64,000 nucleotides of DNA from Prorocentrum cordatum (lineage: Eukaryota > Sar > Dinophyceae > Prorocentrales > Prorocentraceae), in assembly GCA_963575745.1 (NCBI GenBank), contig CAUYUJ010003669.1, forward strand, positions 226,448 to 290,447, given 5' to 3'. Positions 40,500 through 52,900 of the stretch are shown piece by piece. The notes under the pieces are model-generated. The model searched no databases. It worked only from the letters and a program-made list of their open reading frames with translations, and was not told the DNA's origin. Both the position numbers and the translations under genes were made by a program. Positions within the stretch are counted from its first letter, which is position 1, and every line of letters begins with the position of its first letter.

Positions 40500-40860
40500 T
40501 AGCCAACAGTTACACACTTCGTGGTCTTCGAGGTCCCAGAACTCCATTTCCGGGCCACATTCTGAATGCCCGGAGCCAACTGTAGGCCACTTCGTGCTCT
40601 TCGAGTTCCCAGAACTCCATTCCCGGGCCACATTTTGAATGCCCGGAGCCAACTGTAGGCCACTTCGTGCTCTTCGAGTTCCCAGAACTCCATTCCCGGG
40701 CCACATTTTGAATGCCCGGAGCCAACTGTAGGCCACTTCGTGGTCTTCGAGTTCCCAGAACTCCATTCCTGGGCATGATTTTCAATGCCCTGAGCCAACT
40801 GTAGGCCACTTCGTGTTTTTCGAGTTCCCAGAACTCCATTCACGGGCCACATGTTGAATG
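40500..40860. repeat. Minisatellite, 73-bp unit, five copies
   Basis: Exact 73-bp spacing (landmark GAATGCC at 40564, 40637, 40710, then CAATGCC at 40783 and GAATGC at 40856). The unit includes TTCGAGTTCCCAGAACTCCA. Because 73 is not a multiple of three, its frame rotates from unit to unit. Confidence 0.95.
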
Positions 40861-42030
40861 CTGAGGCAGGCTGATGCTGAGGCTGAGGCAGGCTGAGGCT
40901 GAGGCAGGCTGAGGCTGAGGCCGAGGCTGAAGGCAGACTGAGGCTGAGGCTGAAGCAGGCTGAGGCTGAGGCTGAGCAGGCTGAGGCTGAGGCTGAGGCA
41001 GGCTGATGCTGAGGCAGGCTGAGGCTGAGGCTGAGGCTGATGCAGGCTGAGGCTGAGGCACGCTGAGGATGAGGCCGAGGCTGAAGGCGGACTGAGGCTG
41101 AGGCTAAAGCAGGCTGAGGCTGAGGCTGAGGCAGGCTCAGGCTGAGGCTGAGGCTGCAGGCTGAGGCTGAGGCAGGCTGAGGCTGAGGCTGAGGCTGAGG
41201 CAGGCTCAGGCTGAGGCAGGCTGAGGCTGAGGCCGAGGCTGCAGGCAGGCTGAGGCTGAGGCTGAAGCAGGCTGAGGCTGAGGCTGAGGCAGGCTGAGGC
41301 TGAGGCTGAGGCAGGCTGATGCTGAGGCAGGCTGAGGCTGAGGCTGAGGCTGATGCAGGCTGAGGCTGAGGCAGGCTGAGGCTGAGGCCGAGGCTGAAGG
41401 CAGACTGAGGCTGAGGCTGAAGCAGGCTGAGGCTGAGGCTGAGGCAGGCTGAGGCTGAGGCTGAGGCAGGCTGATGCTGAGGCAGGCTGAGGCTGAGGCT
41501 GAGGCTGATGCAGGCTGAGGCTGAGGCAGGCTGAGGCTGAGGCCGAGGCTGAAGGCAGACTGAGGCTGAGGCTGCTGAGGCTGAGGCTGAGGCAGGCTGA
41601 GGCTGAGGCTGAGGCAGGCTGAGGCTGAGGCTGAGGCTGATGCAGGCTGAGGCTGAGGCAGGCTGAGGCTGAGGCCGAGGCTGAGGCAGACTGAGGCTGA
41701 GGCTGAGAGGCTGAGGCTGAGGCTGAGGCTGCAGGCTGAGGCTGAGGCTGAGGCAGGCTGATGCTGAGGCAGGCTGAGGCTGAGGCTGAGGCTGAGGCTG
41801 AGGCTGAGGCAGGCTGAGGCTGAGGCTGCTGAGGCTGAGGCTGAAGCAGGCTGAGGCTGAGGCTGCAGGCTGAGGCTGAGGCGAGGCTGAAGGCTGAGGC
41901 TGAGGCTGATGCAGGCTGAGGCTGAGGCCGAGGCTGAAGGGCTGAGGCTGAAGCAGGCTGAGGCTGAGGCTGAGGCAGGCTGAGGCTGAGGCAGGCTGAG
42001 GCTGAGGCTGAGGCAGGCTGAGGCTGAGGC
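40861..42030. repeat. CTGAGG hexanucleotide minisatellite
   Basis: About 1.17 kb of GAGGCT units broken at intervals by GCAGGCTGA and GAAGGCAGACTGA, giving a higher-order pattern of about 100-130 bp. The Ala/Ser/Gln/Pro minus-strand frame is a repeat artefact. Confidence 0.95.
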
Positions 42031-42259
42031 TGTGACTGCGACTGCCGTTGCCACTGCGACTGCCATCGCGAATGCGACTACGACTGCGAAAACAACAGAA
42101 TTCTACAACAGGGTTCTCATTTGAATTTTAAGGGGGATGCTTCCACAAATGCTCCTACACATCGCTGTTAGGTTGCTCTGCCGGGATAATTTTATATGTT
42201 CGTCGTGTTCAAGAACAGAATATATAATCACCATTAGCATACCTCACAACACAATTGGT

Positions 42260-42944
42260 CTATGTATGCGCGTTGACTTCACATGTCCAAAATGAATATC
42301 CAACATACTTGACGCATGTGTCCATGGCGTCCCCCGTACCGGCCACGTTTATGTCAACACGCTCGGCGGTGAGGAGGTTGGTGCTCGTCTTGAACACCTC
42401 GTCATAAGACGTGGGTCTGAGTCCACGGCCTCTCGAGGTCTTCCTGGGATTCAATGGGGAGGCTCTCGGCGCATCGTTGGTGCCTGCGCCTGGTTTGAAG
42501 CACTGTCGACAGTGTCCTGACTCGTCATAATGCTCGAACGAATCCTGGGGGCGAGCTGAGTGTAGATGCTGACACAGGTGGCATGGTTGCTTCAGCGAGC
42601 GCTTGATCTGCGGGCCCCTTCCAATAATGTTGATGCCAAGGGAAGCAATGATCCACTGCTTCCCGCGCGCTGCCGCGCTGGCGAGCAATCGCCGGCTTGA
42701 CCGCCGCGCTGTTCCTGAGAACGTTTCTATGTCAAAGGCTTCGGGGTCCATGAAAACCCAAACTGCCAGGCGCAAAGCGCAACCTGATGGTGCGCTCCAT
42801 CCCGCCCTGGTCGTCACGGGTAATTTTCCAAGTGTCTACGTGCCTCGAAGTCACGATGTTTGACGCTTTGGATATGTCTTGTGAACTGAAGCGCTTGCTG
42901 GCAAACCATGTCTTGAGTTCGGCATATAGGGCCTCTGATTCCAT
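42260..42944 (-). pseudogene. Element 2 pol: N-terminal reverse transcriptase, frameshifted
   Basis: The frame 42732-42944 reads SRHVDTWKITRDDQGGMERT, IRLRFAPGSLGFHGP; then 42260-42817 continues AFDIETFSGTARRSSRRLLA and QWIIASLGINII. The E-T-[FY]-S-G-T-A-x-R-x-S-Q/R-R block followed by the first catalytic strand (here SLGINI, where the Asp expected is Gly) is typical of the Copia-type RT found in the other element's relatives. The palm, including YVDD, is not seen before the minisatellites at 42030, so the RT is truncated as well as frameshifted. Confidence 0.7.
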
Positions 42945-43219
42945 GACTGGATTCGCGCGGGTATCTGCCTTCGTGAAAAGGTCGTCATTCTTCGCGACCG
43001 CAGCTCGTTCAGCTGCGGCGGTCCCACATACTCACATCGTGGCAACGCAGTCGACGTCCAATATCCGATGGTGTTGTTCGTGTAGGGCTACCTCCGACAT
43101 TTCCGCCGTAAAACAAAGTTCCACAGACTGTCCGTGTTCGTCGGAGTCTAATCCACAACTGCCATCGTCGCCCGCGGAGCACAGCGGGACATGATATGTT
43201 TCGGTTGCGCTGGCACTCT

Positions 43220-43233
43220 GCGGGTTACCCCGC
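43220..43233 (-). repeat. 14-nt GNRA hairpin motif
   Basis: Minus strand GCGGGGTAACCCGC: a perfect 5-bp stem and GTAA loop. See the cluster at 60652-63986. Confidence 0.7.
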
Positions 43234-43756
43234 GCAGGCAAGCGCCCTTGCTGTTCGTCAGCAACTGTGTCTAGTGCGCTCTTGTCAGAGATCAAATGTG
43301 CGGGCACAGGAAATACTTATCCGACTGGAGCTGCTTCCAGCAATCCCCTTTCGTCTTGTAGTTCTGTATACCACACCTCCATAATGTGTGCCTGGAGGTC
43401 CGCAACTGATTCTTCATAGTCTGTGGAGGCCGGCCATCCTCCTGTGGTGGTTCGGTTTCTGGGGCCTCCCGGGCATTGCTGCCTTGTGTCGGCGTGTCTG
43501 CCAGTTCTTCGAATTCTGTCATGTCTTGATCGAAGCCCGCGTGTTTCTTGGACTTCAGGAATCGGGTGATTCTCGAGTGTGCCGATCCGGTGATATCTTA
43601 GATGTTTAGGCCAGCGCCTTCAGCTTCGCAAATGTGGCAGCCTAGTTTCACGTCGTTGTAATGGCGCACCAACGCACAACTGTCGGCAGAAGTTACCAGG
43701 GGTAGCTCATGGATACTCTTAGCTAAGCTAACAGAGCCAACATTTTCGAGACGGCA

Positions 43757-44803
43757 TTAGTTTCTGATGAGATACGGGAGAGCTAAGTGTACCCTCGGAC
43801 ATAGCTGGCTCGTACTTTTCATATGGAGTCCTCCCTTTTTGGTCGGGGGATAGCCGAAGGTCATAGCAGGCCCCCCCGCTGGCAAACTGGCTGAGGCCAA
43901 CGCACTCCGCGAGGCTGCGCTGTCCGAGCCAATTTCTCGAGTGATCAGAGCGTCAATATAGATCGCATGTCTTGCATCACCGTGCTGTAGTTGTACGTCG
44001 CAATTCCCAACTCGCACGATCACTTGATCCCTCTCGGGATCGTTCCGCGCGACCGGGATAGGTCCATTCTAACCAACCCAGTCGTCTCTCGAGGTTGTGG
44101 GGCGATGTTAGTCAACAAGATGCTCTTCGTTGTAATAATGCTGACCAATGATGGTCGTCCTGGTTCGCAGTGCACGGCTCGTCTTTGCTATTGCTGTGGC
44201 TTGTGTGATTGCCTCGATGCTTGCGCGACTGATAGTCTGTTCTCGGTTGTGGTCGGACGTCTCCGTCTGTTGTTCGTGATCCAGAACAGGCAGGTCGGTG
44301 AGCGTAGCTGGTTGCCGATTACCGACCCAATAATGCATGCGTTATGCGGTGATACTCCGACGTAGAAGGTAAACGCACTGTTGGCAAAAAACGACTCATG
44401 CAATAGCCGGGTGAACACAAGTAATATATCTAACCTATTGAGTTCTGCCTCCATGACGTGGAGCAGGTGTCGAAATATGCCGCTTCTGGCTTACTGGCGG
44501 TGGCGCGTTGTCCGCGCGCGCATTCTCAGCTCGGCGCAATTCGCATAAACAAACTGCCTTCTCGGCGTCGTCATTGAGGGCGCCATCTCCGTCGGAGTAT
44601 AATCCCCTGGCAGGCCCGAATTGTATCCTGCACTGATGGCGCGCGTCTAAGATGCCGGTCATATTTTTGCCTGGTATCTGGATTCCGGCACCGCATCGAA
44701 TACAACGATCGATTATGTGAAATACCTGAGGTTCCTGTTTGCAGAACATGAAGTCGCATTCGACTTCATCTTTGATTTTGCCAGGTAGCGAAGTGGATGA
44801 CAC
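43757..44803 (-). pseudogene. Element 2 pol: integrase, frameshifted
   Basis: The core starts at 44435-44803 with DEVECDFMFCKQEPQVFHII, DRCIRCGAG and FGPARGLYSDGDGAL, giving the two catalytic Asp regions (I-D-R/E and S-D-G/Q). After a frame change (44188-44454) it reads LLHESFFANSAFTFYVGVSP, then (44108-44338) ITQATAIAKTSRALRTRTTI and, at 43757-44023, VRVGNCDVQLQHGDARHAIY, the C-terminal domain. At least three frame changes occur in 1 kb. It precedes RT, as in Copia elements. Confidence 0.75.
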
Positions 44804-44809
44804 TATAGT

Positions 44810-47800
44810 CTGCCCAGGCTTGCCCCAGGCCCTACAAACCCCGGCATGTATCGCAGACGCCCAGTATCAGGTTCAGCCGCGCACTGTCCAGACCAGCCTT
44901 CTTTTAGATAATATCATCTTAGGCTCCTTAGCGTGCAACCATCGTAAATGTAGTTTCCGTGGCTCGCGCGCTACCACGCTGGGGTCGAAGCTACGCAGGT
45001 CCTGTAGACTGATCTGCGCGTCAAATCTTGATCAGCCCGGAAGTCTTGGACGTGCAGCAGGGTCACCCGCGGGGGGCGGTGAGATGTGGATCACCTCCCT
45101 GCTGTCGTCCTCGTCTGGCCGGTACCTGCAGTAGTCGTCTGTGGTCGTCCGAGCTGCTGGCGCCACTTGGCTGCAGCGTGCCTGCCAACTGTGATGTCGC
45201 GGCTGCTGGCGCCCGCAGCCGGTCCAGCCTCGAAGCCAGGCTTCGGAGCACGTAGCTGCGCAACTTGTTCGGCGGCTGGCGCCTCAGAAGCAGCTGCCGC
45301 CGCAGGTGGGGGTGCGTCAGAAGCAGCTGCCGCCGCAGGTAGTGGAGCTGCCAGTTCAGCAAGGGCTAGTGGCCCCTGCCCGTGGTAGCCTGGCAGCTTC
45401 CACGGCGTGGCAAATTTGCGTATGCCAGGGGTCAGTAGGTGCCAGGTGTATTATTCCCTGATTTCTTTTGGCAACTTGGGCATTCTCAATAAGAATCCCC
45501 CATGTCATACCATCTACAGCGTTTCGGGTTTCTGCTGCGTGCTGGCGAGCGCATGTTGACATGGTCGGCAAATGCGGGGCATCCCCATCCGCGTGATGGT
45601 GGTTGCACGATACATCCGTCAGGATGTGCAGTGATCGTCGAGTCATCTAAATCAACAGCGCGCGCATGGGTGACAAGAACAGATGATGCACGAGGACGAC
45701 TAAAAGGGACGCGGTTAAACGCGAACATGTCAAATGCAAGTTGAACTGCTTCGGAAAAGAGGGATTGCACCTTCGGAGTATAGCGCGCTGCCTCGGCCAA
45801 TTCCCCGTTGCAAGCTGATGCGTGCTGATGGTGGCCAGTGCTCGATTGGAGGTCAAATGGCGTCAGTAGTGAACGGCGGCTGGCTATTATTTAATAGGTT
45901 CGCGTATCAGTACACCATGGGAGTCACGAGGTCCTGCAATGCATTGGTATACGTTGACCTTGCGAGTGCCCTCGCGTTTAGCAAGTGTCGTCCATGGCGG
46001 AGCTTCATCCACCCAAGTACCCACTGGTTGTTCTCGTAAGTAGAATCGTCGGAGATCGTCCTGGCGCTCGGCGGCCAACCCACAACACTTAATGTGTGGG
46101 AGGTCTTCCTTGTGAAGTGCATGCCACGTACCGAAGTTGACCTTTGCGTTAAAATAGGGTTGTCGTCCTGTGGGTCTGCAGTTCGTTTGTGGGGATTACT
46201 ACGTTCGCAAAACATACGTCTAAATAACATGACTGCATCCTGGACTTCTGTGTTACCAAGGTCAACGTCGCAACGTTTGTTGAGGTTGCCACACTTGGCT
46301 GAATGCCAAATGTGATGCTCCCCCGCTTACTCCGCATAATTCCAGCATGCCTACCTCGTTGCTTCGTCACTAACAAAAAGTTGCACTAGTGGAAGCACAT
46401 CGGCAAGTGTATCCGTAGGCAGCCCCACTGGCAGTGTTATGAAGGCTTCCCCATCTTCATCACTGTCGGAGTCCAGAGGGACATCGGTGCAGCGTGCTAC
46501 TCATCCAAAACCCGCTGGGTCCTCGCCGCAATCGTCATTGCCGTCGTCGGCCTGTTTGGGTATCTTGCGTGGTTTGATGCCCGCTTCTTTGTCAGCTTTC
46601 TGTTTATCCTTATGTTGTTTCCGGGCATCAGTCGGTAGACCTGTTTGTTGTTGCTCATTGTCCAGTATAGTGAGTGTCGGAAATTCTGGGATAGGGGGCA
46701 GCGCGTGGCCACGGTCAATCGAAGGGGGAAGGGAGTCGATCGTCATCGACGATCACAGCCCGCCTTGGGCGCGGTCGCTGCACCTCATCGCTGAGCAAGG
46801 CTGGGGCTGGAGGCTCCCAGTACAATCATGTGCTTACATTAACCACTCCACTCGGCAATGGAGCTATCCAGTTGTGTATCCAATAGGTTGATCCTGGACC
46901 TTAATCTCTTGCATGATAGTATTGTCGCCCAGGGTTGTAGTTACACAGCGTACCACATGATCCCATTGAGGGCCATGTTTAGGAGACTGGACGTAAGTCA
47001 AACCTCCTTTGTCTTGGGACGCCCGAAATGTGCACGGAAAGAATGGGCACAGTGCCCAACAACAAATGTTGTCCCAAACCAACAGCGGCCGCTGTTGGGC
47101 AGGCGGCCTTCTGTCTCGAATGGACACAGGCCGCGGAGGCGTGGACTGCGAGTCCTGTTCAAAATGAACTAGATCCGCTGCTGGGCATTGTGCTCTTTCT
47201 TTCCGCGCCCATTTCGTTCGTGCAGATTGTCTACTTGGGTGTGCACGATGGTGTGTGCATCACATGTGTAGTTTCCCTGTCTTTTGTGTGTGTCAATCTG
47301 GTCAAGCAGTCGTGCAAGCATGATGGCCAGTGTTGTGCTTCGCCATTCCGCCCACTGGGCGCCTTGGCCGTGCGGCGGCGGATCTAGTCTAGTCAACGTT
47401 TTACTCGGCCGGCGGATTCCCCCACGATCGGCGCGTGCATTTCCACTGGATCACTGGGCTGCGCGCGCGCGCGTCGCTGCCGCGTGTAAGTATGGGCCAC
47501 TTGGCGAACGACTCGAGCGGTCGAACCTAAGATCGCATCGCATGACTTGTATGCTTCAGTCTTCTATGATATCGTGCATGGGTCCTCATTTCCAAAAGTA
47601 TCCTGGGGGCTCCACGAGCACGATAGACACGCGCAAGGCCCAAGCTTTGGCAATGAAGTTCTGGATGCGCTGACGACGTGGCCCCGCCCGCTTGCCAGGC
47701 AATCGCGCATGCCAATCGGCGGGCGTCGTCGCCAACGAGGACTGACAACCGCAAGAAGCCATTAAGGACTCCCCCGGGGTCGTCATTAGCACAGCGCCGC

Positions 47801-48620
47801 AATTAGATAATTATGAAGGGGGGCGGCGGCTTTCGCCGAGCGATATGATTAGCGCAGTGCACATGGAACGGAAAAATAATTCCCGCGCCCCGGGTCGGGT
47901 GGCAGCCCAATTTAAATTGGCAGAACAATAAAAACATACTCGTCTGCGTTCACATAAGGGTGCGGGTTGCCAGGGCAACGCGTCCAGGGTGCCCGGCGCG
48001 CTATACTTTCGCCGGAGAGGGGGTGGGTTCTTGCCCAAGTATTGCGCGCCCGTAGAGGCCACGACCTCTGCGTGTTATAAAACAGCACAAAATTCCCAGG
48101 GTTTGAAATTCAGCGCAAGCTGTTCGCATAACCTCAATGACAAGAGCACAATAATGATAACGATGGGATGAGCGATCTATCCCCCCCAGCGGCTCACGCG
48201 GCAAACTCGCTGGGTCCGCTGTCGCCCCTGGCGCTCGCAGCCAGCGTCTGGGAAAAAGGAAGCAGGCGTCCCCGTATCTGTAGACAGAGCCTCTGGTGTC
48301 GACCTGTCTATGCAAGCGTAGGTTGCCGCTGCGCTCGCCTGCTCCCGTTGCTCTCTCTCGAGCGAGGGTGGCGCCCGCGTCGCCGCGTGGCCCGGGCCCG
48401 TGTCAGAACTGCAGCTCGCGGCGTCATCTGGCGAGAGCGGCGTCGCGCAGCTCTAAGTGAAGATATCGCATCTCTCGACAGCTGTTGCCACGCCGCTCGC
48501 AGCAGCAGGTTGCCCCGCAATAGCAGGCTGCCCCGCGCGGACCTCGCGCGGCATCCACTTCGCGCCTTCGTGCAGGATGGCCCGGCGCGCCCTCGCCTGA
48601 AGCGCGCTAAAGCAAAGTCC
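44810..48620 (-). pseudogene. Element 2: polyprotein spacer between protease and integrase
   Basis: Many short minus-strand frames. One (46864-47127) reads PQWDHVVRCVTTTLGDNTIM, resembling the W-x-x-V-x-R-x-T block found in linkers of such polyproteins. Others (45907-46230, 45486-45800) are protein-like but unassigned. A zinc-binding HHCC module of the integrase, expected just before 44803, was not recognised. Confidence 0.35.
48505..48536 (-). repeat. Two adjacent 14-nt hairpin motifs
   Basis: GCGGGGCAACCTGC (48505-48518, GCAA loop) and GCGGGGCAGCCTGC (48523-48536) on the minus strand, 4 bp apart. Further copies at 48789-48802 and 49182-49195. Confidence 0.7.
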
Positions 48621-48625
48621 TGATC

Positions 48626-49501
48626 TCAAGGCGTAGGCGCACTTCCCCATAGGGTATTCTTCGGGTACCAGGTCGTCAACGCGTTGCCCGCCATGGTTTG
48701 CGTCGCGAACATGAACGTGTCCTTGTTGATGCTGTGGCTGATGCCCCTGGCGTTCTGCGCCACCACGCGCGCATGGGCATCCACGGGAGCAGGCTGCCCC
48801 GCGCTCCTTGACGCAAGCCCCCCCGCTATAGGCGCCGCGTCGATGGTCTCCTCGATGACGCGACGCAAGCGTGCGCCCTCGCGTTTGGGCGCGGCCGCGA
48901 GGGTGAACGCTGTGGGCCCCTTGGCACCCGTCGCCCCGTCGTACTCATCGACCTTGATCGCCCGGTGCCCTGATGGCGTCTTCACAAAAGAAATCACCCG
49001 GGCGCCCTTTCCAAAGGGAAGCCTGCGCATGCCAGGGCCTTGGGTGACCATCTTCTCGATGCCGCTTTCCAAACTCAAGATGGCACGCATGCTCGACGTG
49101 CTGCTCATTCCCCAGATTGCGGGCAGGTTCTCACCGGACCCTTCGGACACGTTGGTTGAGTAGGTGCCCAGCTTTGCACCGGCAGGTTGCCCCGCAGGGT
49201 TACCCCAGCATGCGCAGGCGATCTAGTAGTGGCCTGACGCCCTGCGCACTGCAGCTCCGGAACCCACCCCAGTCACGTGCAATGGCCTACTTAGGTTCAA
49301 CCTCCTTATGTCGCGACCGTGGGCACGCGAGACCCGCTCAAACGTCTGCGCAGTCGTGAGACCGATGATGTTTGTGCTGCTGCCGATGTCAAACAAGATA
49401 GACAGCGTGCCATCGATCATAGCACCCACCGGTCGGAAGAAATATGTAGAAACAGGAAGTAGGAAAGCGGAAGAAGTAGATTGCGTTCGGGGCCGCCCCA
49501 A
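48626..49501 (-). pseudogene. Element 2 pol: aspartic protease
   Basis: The frame 49223-49501 reads MIDGTLSILFDIGSSTNIIG and then LSRPLHVTGVGSG: hydrophobic-F-D-I-G-S is the retropepsin active site with Ile in place of Ser/Thr, and the R-P-L-x-V-x-G-V-G block follows as in dinoflagellate retroelement proteases. The frame 48626-49150 continues SGENLPAIWGMSSTSSMRAI and VISFVKTPSGHRAIKVDEYD, the usual C-terminal part. One frame change lies between them, at about 49150-49220. The 108-bp repeat array abuts the N-terminal side. Confidence 0.7.
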
Positions 49502-49560
49502 AAAAACAGCAGCAACAACAATTACAATAAGTAGATTACAAATGGCCCTGTCTTAGCGGC

Positions 49561-49967
49561 GCGCAATAGCGCTAGGTCGCTCGGCCCCTCGGATGGCCCC
49601 TTCCCAGGCTGGTTTCGGTTGTTCTGGCTTGTTTTCGTTTGTCCGCCCATCGCACAGGCAGCCTTTCGGTGGCTCGGTCCGTCGGCTGGCCCCATTCCAT
49701 AAATTTGTTTGTTTGTGTTTGTTTTCGCGTGCCCGTCGGCTGCGCTGGTCGCCCCAGGCTCGCCCGCCGCCCCGCGGTCGCTCGGCCCCTCGGCTGGCCC
49801 CATTCCTTGGTGATGTTTGTTTTTGTTTGCTGTCGCTTGTCCGTCGGCTGCGCTGGTCGCCCCGAGCTCGCCCGCCGCCCCGCCGTCGCTCGGCCCCTCG
49901 GCTGGCCCAAATCACTGGCTTTGTTTGCTGTTGTTTGCGTTCGCTTGTCCGCCGGGCGCGCCCGGGG
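49561..49967 (-). repeat. 108-bp repeat array, inverted left segment
   Basis: About 3.7 units in the orientation opposite to the rest of the array. The inversion point is a palindrome at 49942-49993 (CGCTTGTCC left, GGGCAAGCG right). Confidence 0.9.
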
Positions 49968-52900
49968 CGACTGGCGCAGCCGACGGGCAAGCGAAAACAA
50001 ACAAAAACAAAGGAAACCGAAACATTTGGCCAGCCGAGGGGCCGAGCGACCGCGGGGCGGCGGGCGAGCCTGGGGCGACCAGTGCAGCCGACGGGGAGAC
50101 GAAAACAAACAAAAACAAACAAAAGCAAGGAATTGGGCCAGCCGAGGGGCCGAGCGACCGAAGGGCGGCGGGCGTGCCCAGGGCGATCAGCGCAGCCGAC
50201 GGGCAAGCGAAAACAAACAAAAACAAACAAATCCAAGGAATTGGGCCAGCCGATGGGGCCGAGCGACCGCGGGGCGGCGGGCGAGTCCGGGGCGACCAGC
50301 GCAGCCGACGGACAAGCGAAAACATACAAAAACGCAGAAATCCACATAATTGGGCCCGCCGAAGGGCCGAGCGACCGAAAGGCGGCGGGCGCGCCCAGGG
50401 CGACCGCCGCAGCCGACGGGCAAGCGAAAACAAACAAAGACAAACAAATCCAAAGACTTGCGCCAGCCGACGGGCCGAGCGACCGCGGTGCGGCGGGCGA
50501 GCCCGGGGCGACCAGTGCAGCCGACGGAAAAGCGAAAACGCACACACAAACAAACAAATCCACAGAATTGAGCCAGCCGAGGGGCCGAGCGACCGACAAG
50601 CGGCGGGCGCGCCCAGGGCGACCAGCGCAGCCGACGGGCAAGAGAAAACAAACAACAATAAACATAAGCAGAGAAGTGGGTCAGCCGAGGGGCCGATCGA
50701 CCGCGGGGCGGCGGGCGAGCCCGGGGCGACCAGTGTGGCCGACGGACAAGCGCAAACAAACACAAACAAACGCATCCACAGAATTGGGCCAGCCGGAGGG
50801 GCCGAGCGACCGAAAGGCGGCGGGCGTGCCCAGGGAGGGCGACCGCCGCAGCCGACGGGCAAGCGAATCCAAACACAGACAAACATGACCAAGGAATTGG
50901 GCCAGCCGAAGGGCCGAGCGGCCGCGGGGCGGCGGGCGAGCCCGGGGCGACCAGTGCAGCCGACGGAAAAGCGAAAACAAACAAAAACAACACGAATCCA
51001 CATAATTGGGCCCGCCGAGGGGCCGAGCGACCGCGGGGCGGCGGGCGTGCCCGGGGCGACCAGTGCAGCCGACTGTCAAACAAAAACAAACAAATCTACA
51101 TAATTGGGCCAACCGAGGGGCCGAACCACAGAAAGGCGGCGGGCGTGCCCAGGGCGACCAGTGCAGCCGACGGGCCGCGGGGCCGATCGACCGCGGGGCG
51201 GCGGGCGAGCCTGCGGCGACCAGTGCAGCCGACGGGCGAGCGAAACCAACCAAAAAAACACAAAAAACAAAGACTTGGGCCAGCCGAGGGGCCGAGCGAC
51301 CGAACGGCGGCGGGCGCGCCCAGGGCGACCGGCGCAGCCGACGGGCAAGCGAACACAAACAAAAACAAGCACAACCAAGCAACTGGGCCAGCCGAGGAGC
51401 CGAGCGACCGCAGGGCGGCGGGCGAGCCTGGAGCGACCAGTGCAGCCGGCGGACAAGGGAAACCAAACACAAACAAACAAATCCACAGAATTGGGCCAGC
51501 CGAAGGGCCGAGCGACCGAAAAGCGGCGGGCGAGCCTGGGGCGACCAGTGCAGCCGACGGACAAGCGATAACAAACAAAAACAAACAAATCCAAGGATTT
51601 GGGCCAGCCGAAGGGCCGAGCGACCGCGGAGCGGCGGGCGGGCCTGGGGCGACCAGCGCAGCCGACGGACAAGCAAAAACAAACAAAAACACACAAATCC
51701 ACGCAACTGGGCCAGGCGAGGGGCCGAACGACCGAAGGGCGGCGGGCGCGCCCGGGGCGACCAGTGCAGCAGACGGGCAAACGAAATCAAACAAAAACAA
51801 ACAAAACCAAAAACTTGGGCCAGCCGATGGGGCCGAGCGACCGCGGAGCGACGGGCGAACCTGGGGCGACCAGCGCAGCCGACGGGCAAGCGAAAACATA
51901 CAAAAACAAACAAATCCACAGAATTGTGCCAGCCGCGGGGCCAAGCGACCGAACGGCGGCGGGTGCGCCCAGGGCGACCAGCGCGGCCGGCAGGCCAGCG
52001 AAAACAAACAACAACAAACAAAACCAAGGAATTGGGCCAAGCGATGGGCCGAGCGACCGCGGGGCGGCGGGCGAGCCTGGGGCGACCGGCGCGGCCGACG
52101 GACAAGCGAAAACAACCACAACAAACAAATCCACAGCATTGGGCCTGCCGAAGGGCCGAGCGACCGAAAGGCGGCGGGCGCGCCCAGGGCGACCAGCGCA
52201 GCCGACAGGCCAGCGAAAACAAACAAAAACAAACAAATCCAAGGAATTGGGCCAGCCGAAGGGTCGAGTGACCGCGGGGCGGCGGGCGAGCCTGGGGCAG
52301 CCAGCGCAGCCGACGGACGAGCGAAACCAAACACAAACAAACAAATCCACATAATTGGGCCAGCCGAGGGGCCGAGCGACCGAAAGGCGGCGGGCGCGCC
52401 CGGGGCGATCAGTGCAGCCGACGGGCAAGCGAAAACAAACAAAACAAACAAAACCAAGGACTTGGGCCAGCCGAGGGGCCGAGCGACCGCGGGGCGGCGG
52501 GCGATCCCGGGGCGACCAGCGCAGCCGACGGGCAAGCGAACACAAACAAGAACAAACAAATCCACGCAATTGGGCCAGGCGAGGGGCCGAGCGACCGAAA
52601 GGCGGCGGGCGCGCCCGGGGCGACCGCCGCAACCGACGGGCAAGCGAAACCAAACGCAAACAAACAGCACCAAGGAATTGGGCCAGCCGAAGGGCCGAGC
52701 GACCGCGGGGCGGCGGGCGAGCCTGGGGCGACCAGTGAAGCCGACGGAAAATCGAAAACAAGCAAAAACAAACGAATCCACAGAATTGGGCCAGCCGAGG
52801 GGCCGAGCGACCGAAAGGCGGCGGGCGTGCCCAGGGCGACCAGCGCAGCCGACGGGCAAGCGAAAACAAACAAACATAAACAAAAGCAGAGAAGTGGGCC

